Translations under genes and position numbers: made by a program
Part shown: positions 8,234 through 15,811 of the stretch, piece by piece
Layout of the letters: each line of letters starts with the position of its first letter
How positions within the stretch are numbered: position 1 is the stretch's first letter
Source: Enterococcus_D sp050529585
Lineage (GTDB): Bacteria; Bacillota; Bacilli; Lactobacillales; Enterococcaceae
NCBI RefSeq assembly: GCF_050529585.1
Contig: NZ_CP172882.1
Coordinates: 186,001 to 250,000 of the forward strand
DNA: 64,000 nucleotides
Direction: 5' to 3'
The notes under the pieces: model-generated
Seen by the model: only the letters and a program-made list of their open reading frames with translations
Databases searched by the model: none
Told to the model about the DNA's origin: nothing

Positions 8234-8256
8234 GATTTTTGGTGGATCCGTTTGCA

Positions 8257-8295
8257 ATGTGGGAAAAAGACAAGCTTTTTATACTTTCATATTAG
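8257..8295 (+). CDS. Second tiny reading frame after the candidate peptide, 12 aa
   Basis: ATG 8257 to TAG 8293-8295 encodes MWEKDKLFILSY; GGTGGA at 8241-8246 lies 10 bases ahead. It follows the 14-aa frame by 23 bases. A charged start and hydrophobic C terminus are what mature SHP-type pheromones show, but a frame this short can arise by chance. Confidence 0.2.
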   Translation: MWEKDKLFILSY

Positions 8296-8459
8296 TGATG
8301 ATGAATGGCTAGGTTAGAATCTGAGATGACAATATTATTATATATGATAAACGCGTTGTTTTGATCAAAAAAAATAATTATTAACGATAAATTAGATAAA
8401 AACATGTTCTTGGTATAGTGTATAGAGAAAATGGAACTTAAACATAATAGATGGATAGA

Positions 8460-8497
8460 AAAAAAGCTTGTTTACGTTTGTGTAAACAAGCTTTTTT
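8460..8497. terminator. Bidirectional intrinsic terminator (guaA side)
   Basis: Perfect 16-bp inverted repeat, AAAAAAGCTTGTTTAC (8460-8475) and its complement (8482-8497), with a 6-base loop. T runs exist on both strands, so it can end guaA transcription on the minus strand (85 bases after its stop) and any plus-strand transcript from the peptide region. Confidence 0.9.
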
Positions 8498-8581
8498 GGT
8501 AGGGAAACATCACATGTTAAAGTGAAGTCTGAATTATTTAGCTGTTAAATATAGTTTTAATGGCGCGTATAGTATATGATT

Positions 8582-10147
8582 CTATTCCCACTCCACAGTA
8601 GCAGGTGGTTTGCTCGTAATGTCATACACGATCCGATTGACGTGTGCAACTTCGTTCACGATCCGAACACTGATCTTTTGCAAGACTTCCCAAGGGATAC
8701 GAGCAAAGTCAGCGGTCATGCCGTCGATGGAAGTGACTGCGCGGATACCTACTGTATAATCATAAGTCCGGCCATCTCCCATGACACCCACGGAACGGAT
8801 ACCAGGTAAGACAGTGAAGTATTGCCAGATGTCGCGGTCTAAACCAGCATTGGCGATTTCTTCTCTTAAGATGGCGTCTGAATCACGGACGATTTCTAAT
8901 TTTTCTTCCGTCAATTCACCCAGGACACGAATACCTAAACCAGGGCCAGGGAATGGTTGGCGCCAAACGATGCTGTCAGGCATACCCAGTTGGGTTCCTA
9001 ATTCGCGGACTTCATCTTTGAATAGCGTATTTAATGGTTCGATCAATTTGAATTGCATATCTTCAGGTAAACCACCCACATTATGGTGTGATTTGATGGT
9101 TTGGGCTGTTTCTGTTCCTGATTCAATGACATCTGTATAAAGCGTGCCTTGTGCTAAGAAAGAAACCCCTTCTTCACCAGCTAATTTCGTTGCTTCATCA
9201 TCAAAGACATAGACAAATTCGTTCCCGATGATTTTGCGTTTTTGCTCTGGATCAGACACACCAGCTAATTTAGACATGAAACGCTCTTTGGCATCGACTT
9301 TAATGATATTTAGGCCGAATTTGCCGCCTAAACTCTCCATCACTTGTTCGCCTTCACCTTTACGCAATAAACCATGGTCAACGAAAATACAAGTCAATTG
9401 ATCACCGATGGCTTTTTGTAAAAGCACACCGACTACGGATGAATCGACACCGCCAGAAAGGCCAAGTAAGACTTTCTTGTCACCGACTTGTTCACGGATT
9501 TTGGCAACTTCCATATCGATAAAGTTATCCATTGTCCAATCACCGGTACATTGGCAAACATCGATAGCAAAGTGGCGCAATAGGTCATTGCCGTACTCAG
9601 AGTGGCGGACTTCAGCGTGGAATTGGATACCATACATCTTGCGTTCCGCATTTTGAATGGATGCAATCGGACAGTCTTTGCTGGTGGCAACGACATCAAA
9701 GCCAGCTGGAGCAGCTGTTACTAAGTCACCATGACTCATCCAAACAGTTTGTTTATCTGGTGTGTTTTGGAATAAAGCAGCATCAGAAGATGTTACTTCT
9801 AATTCTGCTTTGCCGTATTCGCGGTTTTTGGCAGGCTCTACTTTGCCGCCTAATTTATAAGTAATCAACTGCATACCGTAACAGATACCCAAAACTGGGA
9901 TGCCTAGTTCAAAAATTTTCTCATCAATACCGAAAGAGTTTTCGTCATAGACACTATTTGGTCCACCTGAAAGAATGATACCTTTCGGGTTCATCGCCTT
10001 TACTTCTTCAGCGGTAATGCGGTGGCTCAATAATTCAGAGAAAACACCGAACTCACGAATGCGGCGCGTAATCAGTTGGTTGTACTGGCTACCGTAATCG
10101 AGTACGATAATTTTTTCGACGTTTGGCAAGTTGTCAACGTTTGTCAC
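8582..10147 (-). CDS. guaA: GMP synthase (glutamine-hydrolysing)
   Basis: 521 aa, full length. Converts XMP, ATP and glutamine to GMP. The N-terminal class I amidotransferase has GICYGMQ with Cys89 as nucleophile, and the QFHAEV His of the triad; the ATP-pyrophosphatase domain opens with the P-loop GLSGGVDSSV; the C-terminal dimerisation domain ends TSKPPATVEWE, the typical GuaA end. It lies 78 bases downstream of coaA on the same strand. I looked for a purine riboswitch in the short upstream gap and saw none. Confidence 0.98.
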   Translation of the reverse strand: MTNVDNLPNVEKIIVLDYGSQYNQLITRRIREFGVFSELLSHRITAEEVKAMNPKGIILSGGPNSVYDENSFGIDEKIFELGIPVLGICYGMQLITYKLGGKVEPAKNREYGKAELEVTSSDAALFQNTPDKQTVWMSHGDLVTAAPAGFDVVATSKDCPIASIQNAERKMYGIQFHAEVRHSEYGNDLLRHFAIDVCQCTGDWTMDNFIDMEVAKIREQVGDKKVLLGLSGGVDSSVVGVLLQKAIGDQLTCIFVDHGLLRKGEGEQVMESLGGKFGLNIIKVDAKERFMSKLAGVSDPEQKRKIIGNEFVYVFDDEATKLAGEEGVSFLAQGTLYTDVIESGTETAQTIKSHHNVGGLPEDMQFKLIEPLNTLFKDEVRELGTQLGMPDSIVWRQPFPGPGLGIRVLGELTEEKLEIVRDSDAILREEIANAGLDRDIWQYFTVLPGIRSVGVMGDGRTYDYTVGIRAVTSIDGMTADFARIPWEVLQKISVRIVNEVAHVNRIVYDITSKPPATVEWE

Positions 10148-10174
10148 AATAAATTACCTCAATTCTTTTAATTT

Positions 10175-10202
10175 TTATTGAAAAAAGGAAAATCCTTTTC
10201 AA
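10175..10202 (-). terminator. Possible weak terminator between coaA and guaA
   Basis: On the minus strand TTGAAAAGGA-TTT-TCCTTTTTTCAA can fold into a 7-10 bp AT-rich hairpin with a T stretch in its descending arm. It is weak in GC, so partial read-through from coaA to guaA is likely. Confidence 0.35.
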
Positions 10203-10225
10203 CAGCATACTACAAAAGGAAGCGA

Positions 10226-11149
10226 TCAATACTTGCGTAAGAACACTTCATCGATCAAATGGTGCTTGGTTTTATGAAGAATTATATCGGCTCTACTGCG
10301 TGTAGGCAAGATATACTCATGTAAATTCTTTAAATTCACATTTTTCCATACGTCTTTTGCCATTTTAATGGCTGCTTTGCGGTCGCCAATGGCATATTGA
10401 TAATAATAATTGCTTGGATCTTGGAAAGCTGTGTCCAAAAGTGATTCAAATCGTTCAAGATACCATTTCTCGATCAACTCAGGTTGTGCATCGACAAAGA
10501 TCGAGAAGTCAAAGAAATCACTGATATAAATCTGCTGATTGGCAGGCAATTGCAATGTATTGATCCCTTCAACGATCAGAATGTCTGGTTGACTGATGGT
10601 GTCAAATTCGTTAGGGATAATATTGTAGACTTCGTGAGAGTAAACGGGAATGTGAATGTCTGGTTCGCCAGACTTCACTGCATTCAAGAAGTTGATCAAT
10701 GCCTCCATGTCATAACTTTCTGGGAAGCCTTTACGATCCAAAATCCCTTTATCCTCGAGGACTTCATTTGGGTATAAAAAACCATCTGTGGTGATCAATT
10801 GGACATTTCGACGAGGAAATAGACGACCCAACAAGTTTTGAACTAGACGGGCAGTGGTACTTTTACCAACAGCTACACTTCCGGCAATACCAATGATAAA
10901 TGGCGGCATTTTAACATAGCGGTGCAAAAAGAGTCCTTTGCTTAAAGTCAATGATTCAAATTCTTTCATATATAGGTGAATCAAATGGCATAGTGGTACG
11001 TAGACATCTTCAACGTCTTGAACAGAGATCCGGTCATTCAGACTTTTAATGTTGTCCAATTCTTCTTGGGTAAATGGCATCATGCCGTTGGTATAAAAAC
11101 CTTGCCATTGCTCGCGGGGAATTTGGTAAAAATTCATGGTTTCTTGCAT
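10226..11149 (-). CDS. coaA: Pantothenate kinase, type I (bacterial CoaA)
   Basis: 307 aa from ATG 11149, which has AAGGAGCC before it; longer in-frame starts lack this and would exceed the family's usual 310 aa. Phosphorylates pantothenate, first step of CoA synthesis. Walker A GSVAVGKST lies at residues 90-98 after a MPPFIIGIAG strand; TTDGFLYPN, RKGFPESYD, PVYSHEVYNI and VEGINTLQLP are the conserved CoaA blocks. CoA feedback is usual for type I enzymes. Single gene upstream of guaA. Confidence 0.96.
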   Translation of the reverse strand: MQETMNFYQIPREQWQGFYTNGMMPFTQEELDNIKSLNDRISVQDVEDVYVPLCHLIHLYMKEFESLTLSKGLFLHRYVKMPPFIIGIAGSVAVGKSTTARLVQNLLGRLFPRRNVQLITTDGFLYPNEVLEDKGILDRKGFPESYDMEALINFLNAVKSGEPDIHIPVYSHEVYNIIPNEFDTISQPDILIVEGINTLQLPANQQIYISDFFDFSIFVDAQPELIEKWYLERFESLLDTAFQDPSNYYYQYAIGDRKAAIKMAKDVWKNVNLKNLHEYILPTRSRADIILHKTKHHLIDEVFLRKY

Positions 11150-11345
11150 AATAGGCTCCTTCTTTACATCGCGGTTCAACGAGGTCAAACCGGTCATCGG
11201 CAATCTGCCCACACATCAGGGTGGCGATTTGCTTCTGTTCGAAAATAGTTTACCATATAAAAGACAGCTTCCACTAAAAAAGACCCAAAAATCTCCACTA
11301 AGCATACAAAAAAAAGAAACTTTTCAGAGATTTCACGAAGGAGAG

Positions 11346-11373
11346 TTTACATCTAGCAGATTTTCGGTATGAT
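11346..11373 (+). promoter_or_regulatory. Promoter of the rsmC-like gene
   Basis: TTTACA (11346-11351), 16-base spacer, TATGAT (11368-11373), good match to the sigma-A consensus. It leaves a leader of about 55 bases before ATG 11435. Confidence 0.55.
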
Positions 11374-11434
11374 GGAGGGGAAAAGCTTCCTTTGCATCGA
11401 AGCAAAAATAGTTGCATATAGAAAGGAAATGACA

Positions 11435-12040
11435 ATGAGTAATCATTATTATACAGAAAACCCGGACACAGCCCACGACTTTGAACAGTGGTCATTTGAA
11501 TTAAAAGGCAAGGTATTTCAGTTTGTCACCGACAGCGGTGTGTTTTCTCGAGACACAGTCGATTATGGTTCCCGTGTCTTGATCGACAGTTTTACATGGC
11601 AGGATCTGCCAGAAGGCACTTTGTTAGACGTTGGCTGTGGCTACGGACCGGTGGGGTTGTCGTTGGCTTATGCGAGTCAAAGACCGGTGGAAATGATCGA
11701 TATCAATCAGCGGGCGGTAGATTTAGCCAAGGGCAATGCCCAACGAAATGGTATTGAACAAGTGGATGTCCATCAGTCAAATATCTATGATACATTGAAC
11801 CAAAAAGAATATGCTGCAATTCTCAGCAATCCGCCGATTCGTGCGGGGAAAGATGTCGTGCATGAGATTTTGACAGGTGCTTATCCATTACTAAAGGTCG
11901 ACGGTACCCTGACGATCGTGATCCAAAAGAAACAAGGTGCGCCGAGCGCTCAGAAGAAAATGCAAGAAACTTTTGGCAATGCTGAGATCATCAAGAAGGA
12001 TAAAGGATATTATATTATTCAAAGTATCAAAGAGGCCTAG
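11435..12040 (+). CDS. rsmC: Class I SAM methyltransferase, RsmC-like (16S rRNA guanine N2)
   Basis: 201 aa from ATG 11435; AAAGG lies 8 bases ahead, whereas the ATG at 11429 is only two bases from it. SAM-binding motif I LLDVGCGYGPVG is at residues 63-74 and the catalytic SNPPIRAGK at 131-139; NPPI/R-x-G-K is typical of RsmC and its short Firmicute relative YbxB, which lack the N-terminal non-catalytic half of E. coli RsmC. Predicted to methylate G1207 (E. coli numbering) of 16S rRNA. Single gene with own promoter and terminator. Confidence 0.88.
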   Translation: MSNHYYTENPDTAHDFEQWSFELKGKVFQFVTDSGVFSRDTVDYGSRVLIDSFTWQDLPEGTLLDVGCGYGPVGLSLAYASQRPVEMIDINQRAVDLAKGNAQRNGIEQVDVHQSNIYDTLNQKEYAAILSNPPIRAGKDVVHEILTGAYPLLKVDGTLTIVIQKKQGAPSAQKKMQETFGNAEIIKKDKGYYIIQSIKEA

Positions 12041-12058
12041 CCGCTTTGATACTTTTTT
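12021..12058 (+). terminator. Terminator overlapping the 3' end of the rsmC-like gene
   Basis: AAAGTATCAAAG (12021-12032) pairs perfectly with 12044-12055, followed by a T run to 12057. The stop codon of the methyltransferase lies in the loop. Confidence 0.85.
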
Positions 12059-12075
12059 CGTTTGGCGATCTTAAA

Positions 12076-12089
12076 ATGAACATGTTCAT
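12076..12089. promoter_or_regulatory. 14-bp perfect palindrome upstream of the LacI-type gene
   Basis: ATGAACATGTTCAT is fully self-complementary and lies 93 bases before the regulator's start. It may be an operator. The spacing within GAAC-AT-GTTC does not match the Firmicute LexA box (GAAC-N4-GTTC). Confidence 0.3.
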
Positions 12090-12112
12090 GTGAGCGAAAA
12101 AAAGAAAGTAGG

Positions 12113-12140
12113 ATAGCGCAACAAAGGGTGCTATTTTTTT
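12113..12140 (+). terminator. Hairpin with T run upstream of the LacI-type gene
   Basis: ATAGCGC pairs with GTGCTAT (one G-U pair) across an 8-base loop, then seven or more T. It is a second terminator after the rsmC-like gene, or an attenuator if a transcript starts upstream of it and runs into the regulator gene. Confidence 0.5.
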
Positions 12141-12182
12141 GGTGTAAAATTTGCTACACTTTAGGCAAGAGAGGTGAGAAGT

Positions 12183-13202
12183 ATGAAAATGACAATCAAA
12201 CAGATTGCCGAAATGGCAGGTGTATCGGTCACTACGGTTTCCCAGATTCTAAACAACAAAGGCAGCCGCTTCAGTGAAGAGACCCGTAGACGAGTATTAG
12301 ATATCGTGAATAAATATCATTATAAGCCGGATTTTTTTGCTTCAAATCTAATCAACCGCCATTCTAAGACGATCGGTATGATCGTACCTGATGTGACGGA
12401 TTTCTTTTTTTCTAAAATCATTGAAGGGGCAGAAAGTTACTTTAATCCGTTAGGCTACATGCTGGTGTTATGCAACTCTCGTCATAGTCAAGACAAAGAA
12501 ATCCAGTATTTGAATGAATTGTCCCACCGTTCAGTTGACGGTATTTTGTTGGCTACGCCGCATTTGCTGCCGGAAGAATATTCTTTAAAGAGTGGCTTCT
12601 TTGATGATCGCCCTATTATTCTTGTTGACCGTGGTATCAATCAGCGTGACAACGGCCGCCTGATCGTGAAAGAATATGAAGGTGCTTATCAAGCAGTCAG
12701 CTATTTGATCGAAAATGGCCATCGGAATATCGGTATGTTGAAAGAAAGTACCGGCTATTATCAACTAGAAGAACGGTTCAACGGCTATCGCCATGCTTTG
12801 AAGGATCACCAGCTTCCTTTTAAAGGGCGTTATGTCGAAAGTGCTGAACTGACGGTATCCGGGGGGTATGAGGCCACCAAATCTTTATTGAAGTATAAAG
12901 AAATCACTGCCTTCTTTTGCGGCAATGATGCGATGGCGATCGGTTGTTACCAAGCCATCTATGAAGCAGGCAAAAAAGTACCCGAAGATATATCTGTTGT
13001 TGGTTTTGATGCCTTAAAACTTTCTGAGTATATTACACCGCCATTGACGACAGTGATGCAGCCAACCTTTGAAATTGGTTTTACCGCAGCCAAATTTTTA
13101 GTGGATGCCATTGAATTCCCAACTAGGCGAATTCCAAATAAGATTTTTGATACAAAATTAATTATTCGTGAGAGCGTGCAAACATTGACAAGCAAGGAAT
13201 AA
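12183..13202 (+). CDS. LacI/GalR-family transcriptional regulator
   Basis: 339 aa from ATG 12183, behind GAGAGGTG. Residues 4-25 are the LacI helix-turn-helix (TIKQIAEMAGVSVTTVSQIL) with the hinge RVLDIVNKYHYKPD; the rest is the periplasmic-binding-like sensor core (KTIGMIVPDVTDFFFSKII, DGILLATPH, AFFCGNDAMAIGCYQ, DISVVGFD). The closest style is RbsR/PurR. It sits just upstream of, and in line with, the pdp-deoC nucleoside operon, whose promoter carries an inverted repeat (13247-13268), so it probably controls that operon in response to a ribose or nucleoside signal. The effector is inference. Confidence 0.85.
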   Translation: MKMTIKQIAEMAGVSVTTVSQILNNKGSRFSEETRRRVLDIVNKYHYKPDFFASNLINRHSKTIGMIVPDVTDFFFSKIIEGAESYFNPLGYMLVLCNSRHSQDKEIQYLNELSHRSVDGILLATPHLLPEEYSLKSGFFDDRPIILVDRGINQRDNGRLIVKEYEGAYQAVSYLIENGHRNIGMLKESTGYYQLEERFNGYRHALKDHQLPFKGRYVESAELTVSGGYEATKSLLKYKEITAFFCGNDAMAIGCYQAIYEAGKKVPEDISVVGFDALKLSEYITPPLTTVMQPTFEIGFTAAKFLVDAIEFPTRRIPNKIFDTKLIIRESVQTLTSKE

Positions 13203-13219
13203 TGCGGTATATTTCTTCT

Positions 13220-13233
13220 TGTAAGTGTTTTCA
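13220..13233. promoter_or_regulatory. Candidate cre site (CcpA) upstream of pdp
   Basis: TGTAAGTGTTTTCA matches the catabolite-responsive element TGWAANCGNTNWCA at all but one fixed position (T for C at position 7). It lies about 40 bases upstream of the -35 box, consistent with carbon catabolite control of nucleoside use. Confidence 0.45.
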
Positions 13234-13246
13234 TACCTTCACGATA

Positions 13247-13268
13247 TTTAGTAAACTGTTTTACTAAA
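13247..13268. promoter_or_regulatory. Inverted repeat operator candidate of the nucleoside operon
   Basis: TTTAGTAAA-CTGT-TTTACTAAA, a perfect 9-bp dyad ending 3 bases before the -35 region. Size and symmetry fit a LacI-family dimer, and the gene of such a regulator ends 44 bases upstream. Confidence 0.55.
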
Positions 13269-13271
13269 GTG

Positions 13272-13300
13272 GTTTACCCGTGAGGAAATTATTGTATAAT
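13272..13300 (+). promoter_or_regulatory. Promoter of the pdp-deoC-cdd-bmpA-nupABC operon
   Basis: GTTTAC (13272-13277), 17-base spacer, consensus TATAAT (13295-13300). The -10 box overlaps an in-frame ATG at 13299, which therefore cannot be the translation start. Confidence 0.7.
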
Positions 13301-13325
13301 GTTAGAGGAAGCGAGGGTCATTTCG

Positions 13326-14627
13326 ATGCGAATGGTGGATTTAATTGAAAAGAAACGTGACGGCAAGTCATTAACGAAGGAAGAAATTGACTACATTGTA
13401 ACTGCGTATACTGACGGAAGTATCCCAGATTATCAGATGAGTGCCTTGTTGATGGCTATTTACTATGTAGATATGACTGATGAAGAAATCACAAATCTGA
13501 CTTTGGCAATGGCGAATTCTGGTGAAGTGATCGACCTTTCATCAATTGAAGGAATCAAAGTAGACAAGCACTCAACCGGGGGCGTTGGAGATACAACAAC
13601 CTTGATTTTAGCGCCGCTAGTTGCCAGCGTTGGTGTGCCAGTAGCCAAAATGTCCGGACGTGGACTAGGCTATACCGGTGGAACTTTGGACAAATTAGAA
13701 TCCATTCCAGGTTTCAAAATCGAAATCCCTGAAGAAGAATTTATCCGTTTAGTCAACGAAAGCAAAATGGCAGTGATTGGTCAATCTGGTGATTTGGCAC
13801 CAGCAGACAAAAAATTGTATGCTTTGCGGGATGTGACAGCAACAGTCAGCTCGATCCCATTGATTGCCAGCTCGATCATGAGTAAAAAAATCGCGGCTGG
13901 TGCAGATGCGATCGTCTTAGATGTGACAACGGGGGATGGCGCCTTTATGAAGAACATTGACGATGCCAAACGTTTGGCAAAAACAATGGTTCGAATCGGC
14001 AAATTGGCCCACCGACAAACAATGGCTGTCATTTCAGATATGTCACAACCATTGGGTGAAGCAATTGGCAATAGCCTAGAAGTAGTGGAAGCAATCGAAA
14101 CATTGCAAGGGAATGGACCAGAAGATTTAACTGAAATGTGTTACGTGTTGGGCAGTCAAATGGTCGTCTTGGCGAAGAAAGCTGATTCTATCGAGGAAGC
14201 ACGGCAAATGTTGTCAGAAGCCCTTCGTTCAGGAAAGGCATTGTCTAAGTTTCGAGAAATGATCACGAATCAAGGAGGCGACGCCTCAGTGGTGGATGAG
14301 CCTAGTAAATTGTTGACTGCGCAGTATGAAATTGAACTGCCAGCGAAAAAAAGTGGCGTTGTGACTAAATTAGTCGCCAATGAATTAGGGATCGCAGCCA
14401 TGATGCTAGGGGCTGGCCGCAAAACAAAAGAAGAAGATATCGATCATGCAGTAGGGATCAAGTTACACAAAAAAGTCGGTGAAGCAGTCAGCGAAGGGGA
14501 ATCTCTTTTGACTATTTACAGCAACACTGAAGCAATCGATGATGTTATTGCTTTGATCGAAAAAAATATCGAGATTGGTGAAGCAGGCGTAGAACCGCCG
14601 CTGATCCATGACATGATTACAGAATAA
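13326..14627 (+). CDS. pdp: Pyrimidine-nucleoside phosphorylase
   Basis: 433 aa from ATG 13326 (MRMVDLIEKKRDGK, the family's usual start); the longer in-frame ATG at 13299 lies within the promoter. Splits uridine, thymidine and deoxyuridine with phosphate into base and (deoxy)ribose-1-phosphate. The phosphate-binding KHSTGGVGD is at residues 81-89, with MSGRGLGYTGGTLDKLES and the SSIMSKKIAAG block behind it; the C-terminal domain resembles biotinyl-like folds. First gene of the nucleoside operon, 14 bases before deoC. Confidence 0.97.
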   Translation: MRMVDLIEKKRDGKSLTKEEIDYIVTAYTDGSIPDYQMSALLMAIYYVDMTDEEITNLTLAMANSGEVIDLSSIEGIKVDKHSTGGVGDTTTLILAPLVASVGVPVAKMSGRGLGYTGGTLDKLESIPGFKIEIPEEEFIRLVNESKMAVIGQSGDLAPADKKLYALRDVTATVSSIPLIASSIMSKKIAAGADAIVLDVTTGDGAFMKNIDDAKRLAKTMVRIGKLAHRQTMAVISDMSQPLGEAIGNSLEVVEAIETLQGNGPEDLTEMCYVLGSQMVVLAKKADSIEEARQMLSEALRSGKALSKFREMITNQGGDASVVDEPSKLLTAQYEIELPAKKSGVVTKLVANELGIAAMMLGAGRKTKEEDIDHAVGIKLHKKVGEAVSEGESLLTIYSNTEAIDDVIALIEKNIEIGEAGVEPPLIHDMITE

Positions 14628-14641
14628 GGAGCGAATAAAGA

Positions 14642-15304
14642 ATGGAATTGAATCGGATGATCGACCACACAATATTGAAAGCTGACGCCAGTGAAGAAGA
14701 TGTCCTGCGTATCATTGAAGAGGCTAAAACCTATCACTTCTACTCAGTCTGCATCAATCCAACATGGGTGGCTTTTGCAGCGGAACAATTAAAAGGTGAA
14801 CCTACAGCAGTTTGTACAGTGATCGGTTTTCCTTTAGGCGCGAATACTTCAGAAGTCAAAGCCTATGAAACAACAGATGCAATCAATAATGGTGCAGATG
14901 AAGTCGATATGGTCATCAATATCGGCGCATTGAAATCAAAACAATATAAAAAAGTTCAATCGGATATCGAAGCAGTAGTAACAGCTGCCAAAGACAAAGC
15001 ATTGGTGAAAGTCATTATTGAAACAGCCCTGTTAGACAATGAAGAAATCGTCAAAGCGTGTGAATTAGCGAAAGCTGCTGGCGCCGACTTCGTGAAAACG
15101 TCGACAGGTTTCTCAACTGGTGGTGCAGTGATCGAAGATGTTCGTTTGATGCGTGAAACGGTAGGACCAGAAATGGGTGTGAAAGCTTCTGGTGGTATTC
15201 ATAATGAAGCAGAGGCGGTAGCGATGGTTGAAGCCGGTGCAAATCGTTTAGGTACAAGCGCAAGTGTAGCAATCGTCACAGGTTCAACTGGCGGCGGCTA
15301 TTGA
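14642..15304 (+). CDS. deoC: Deoxyribose-phosphate aldolase
   Basis: 220 aa. Cleaves 2-deoxyribose-5-phosphate to acetaldehyde and glyceraldehyde-3-phosphate. Schiff-base Lys152 lies in DFVKTSTGFSTGGA, the second active-site Lys in VKASGGIH, and DEVDMVINIG supplies the proton-relay Asp. AAGGAG precedes the start. Works with DeoB, encoded 5.6 kb downstream, which makes its substrate. Confidence 0.97.
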   Translation: MELNRMIDHTILKADASEEDVLRIIEEAKTYHFYSVCINPTWVAFAAEQLKGEPTAVCTVIGFPLGANTSEVKAYETTDAINNGADEVDMVINIGALKSKQYKKVQSDIEAVVTAAKDKALVKVIIETALLDNEEIVKACELAKAAGADFVKTSTGFSTGGAVIEDVRLMRETVGPEMGVKASGGIHNEAEAVAMVEAGANRLGTSASVAIVTGSTGGGY

Positions 15305-15350
15305 TTAAGTCTCTTTCTGCCAGAAAAATATGCATAGAGCGAGGAAGACG

Positions 15351-15749
15351 ATGACAACAGTAAAAAAAGAATGGATCGAAACAGCCGTAGCGGCTTTAGA
15401 CAAAGCCTACGTACCTTACTCCAAGTTTCCTGTTGGTGCTTGTTTGGTAGGGAAAAGCGGGACTGTTTATCAAGGAATCAATATCGAAAATGCATCTTTT
15501 GGATTAACCAATTGTGCCGAACGGACTGCATTTTTTAAAGCTATTTCAGAAGGCGAAAAAGACTTTGACCACCTTGTTGTGGCTGGGCACACGCCTGAAC
15601 CGATTTCGCCATGTGGTGCTTGTCGTCAGGTGATGGTCGAGTTTTGCGAACCAACGATGCCTGTTACTTTAGTCGGTGATGATGGTGTGACCAAAGAAAC
15701 CACGGTCGGCGAATTGCTGCCGTATTATTTCACCAACAAAGATTTATAA
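15351..15749 (+). CDS. cdd: Cytidine deaminase
   Basis: 132 aa from ATG 15351, behind GAGGAAG; the upstream in-frame ATG at 15330 has no ribosome site. Small tetrameric zinc type: Cys55 with catalytic Glu57 in TNCAERTA and Cys88/Cys91 in SPCGACRQ complete the zinc site. Converts cytidine and deoxycytidine to uridine and deoxyuridine, so that Pdp can use them. Third gene of the operon. Confidence 0.97.
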   Translation: MTTVKKEWIETAVAALDKAYVPYSKFPVGACLVGKSGTVYQGINIENASFGLTNCAERTAFFKAISEGEKDFDHLVVAGHTPEPISPCGACRQVMVEFCEPTMPVTLVGDDGVTKETTVGELLPYYFTNKDL

Positions 15750-15811
15750 ACCATGTTCATTCAGTCGATGCGGCTGTTGAAAAAAACTATATTTTAGGGG
15801 GCTTTACAGCA

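Larger units (their letters stand above)
8105..8581. other. Intergenic region between rgg-like gene and guaA
   Basis: 477 bases without a conventional gene. It contains the divergent promoter region of the regulator, the two tiny reading frames (8189-8233 and 8257-8295), about 160 bases of very AT-rich sequence in which I see nothing, and the bidirectional terminator at 8460-8497. Confidence 0.6.

Noticed and set aside
10148..10225. Possible purine riboswitch in front of guaA
   Set aside because: The gap to coaA is 78 bases and shows none of the conserved purine-riboswitch loops; only a weak AT-rich hairpin is present.
12076..12089. LexA/SOS box reading of GAACATGTTC
   Set aside because: The half sites are separated by two bases, whereas the Firmicute LexA box needs four. 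Kept only as a palindrome of unknown role.
13299..13325. Longer start of pdp at ATG 13299
   Set aside because: This ATG overlaps the -10 box TATAAT, so it cannot be on the transcript; the family start MRMVD fits ATG 13326.
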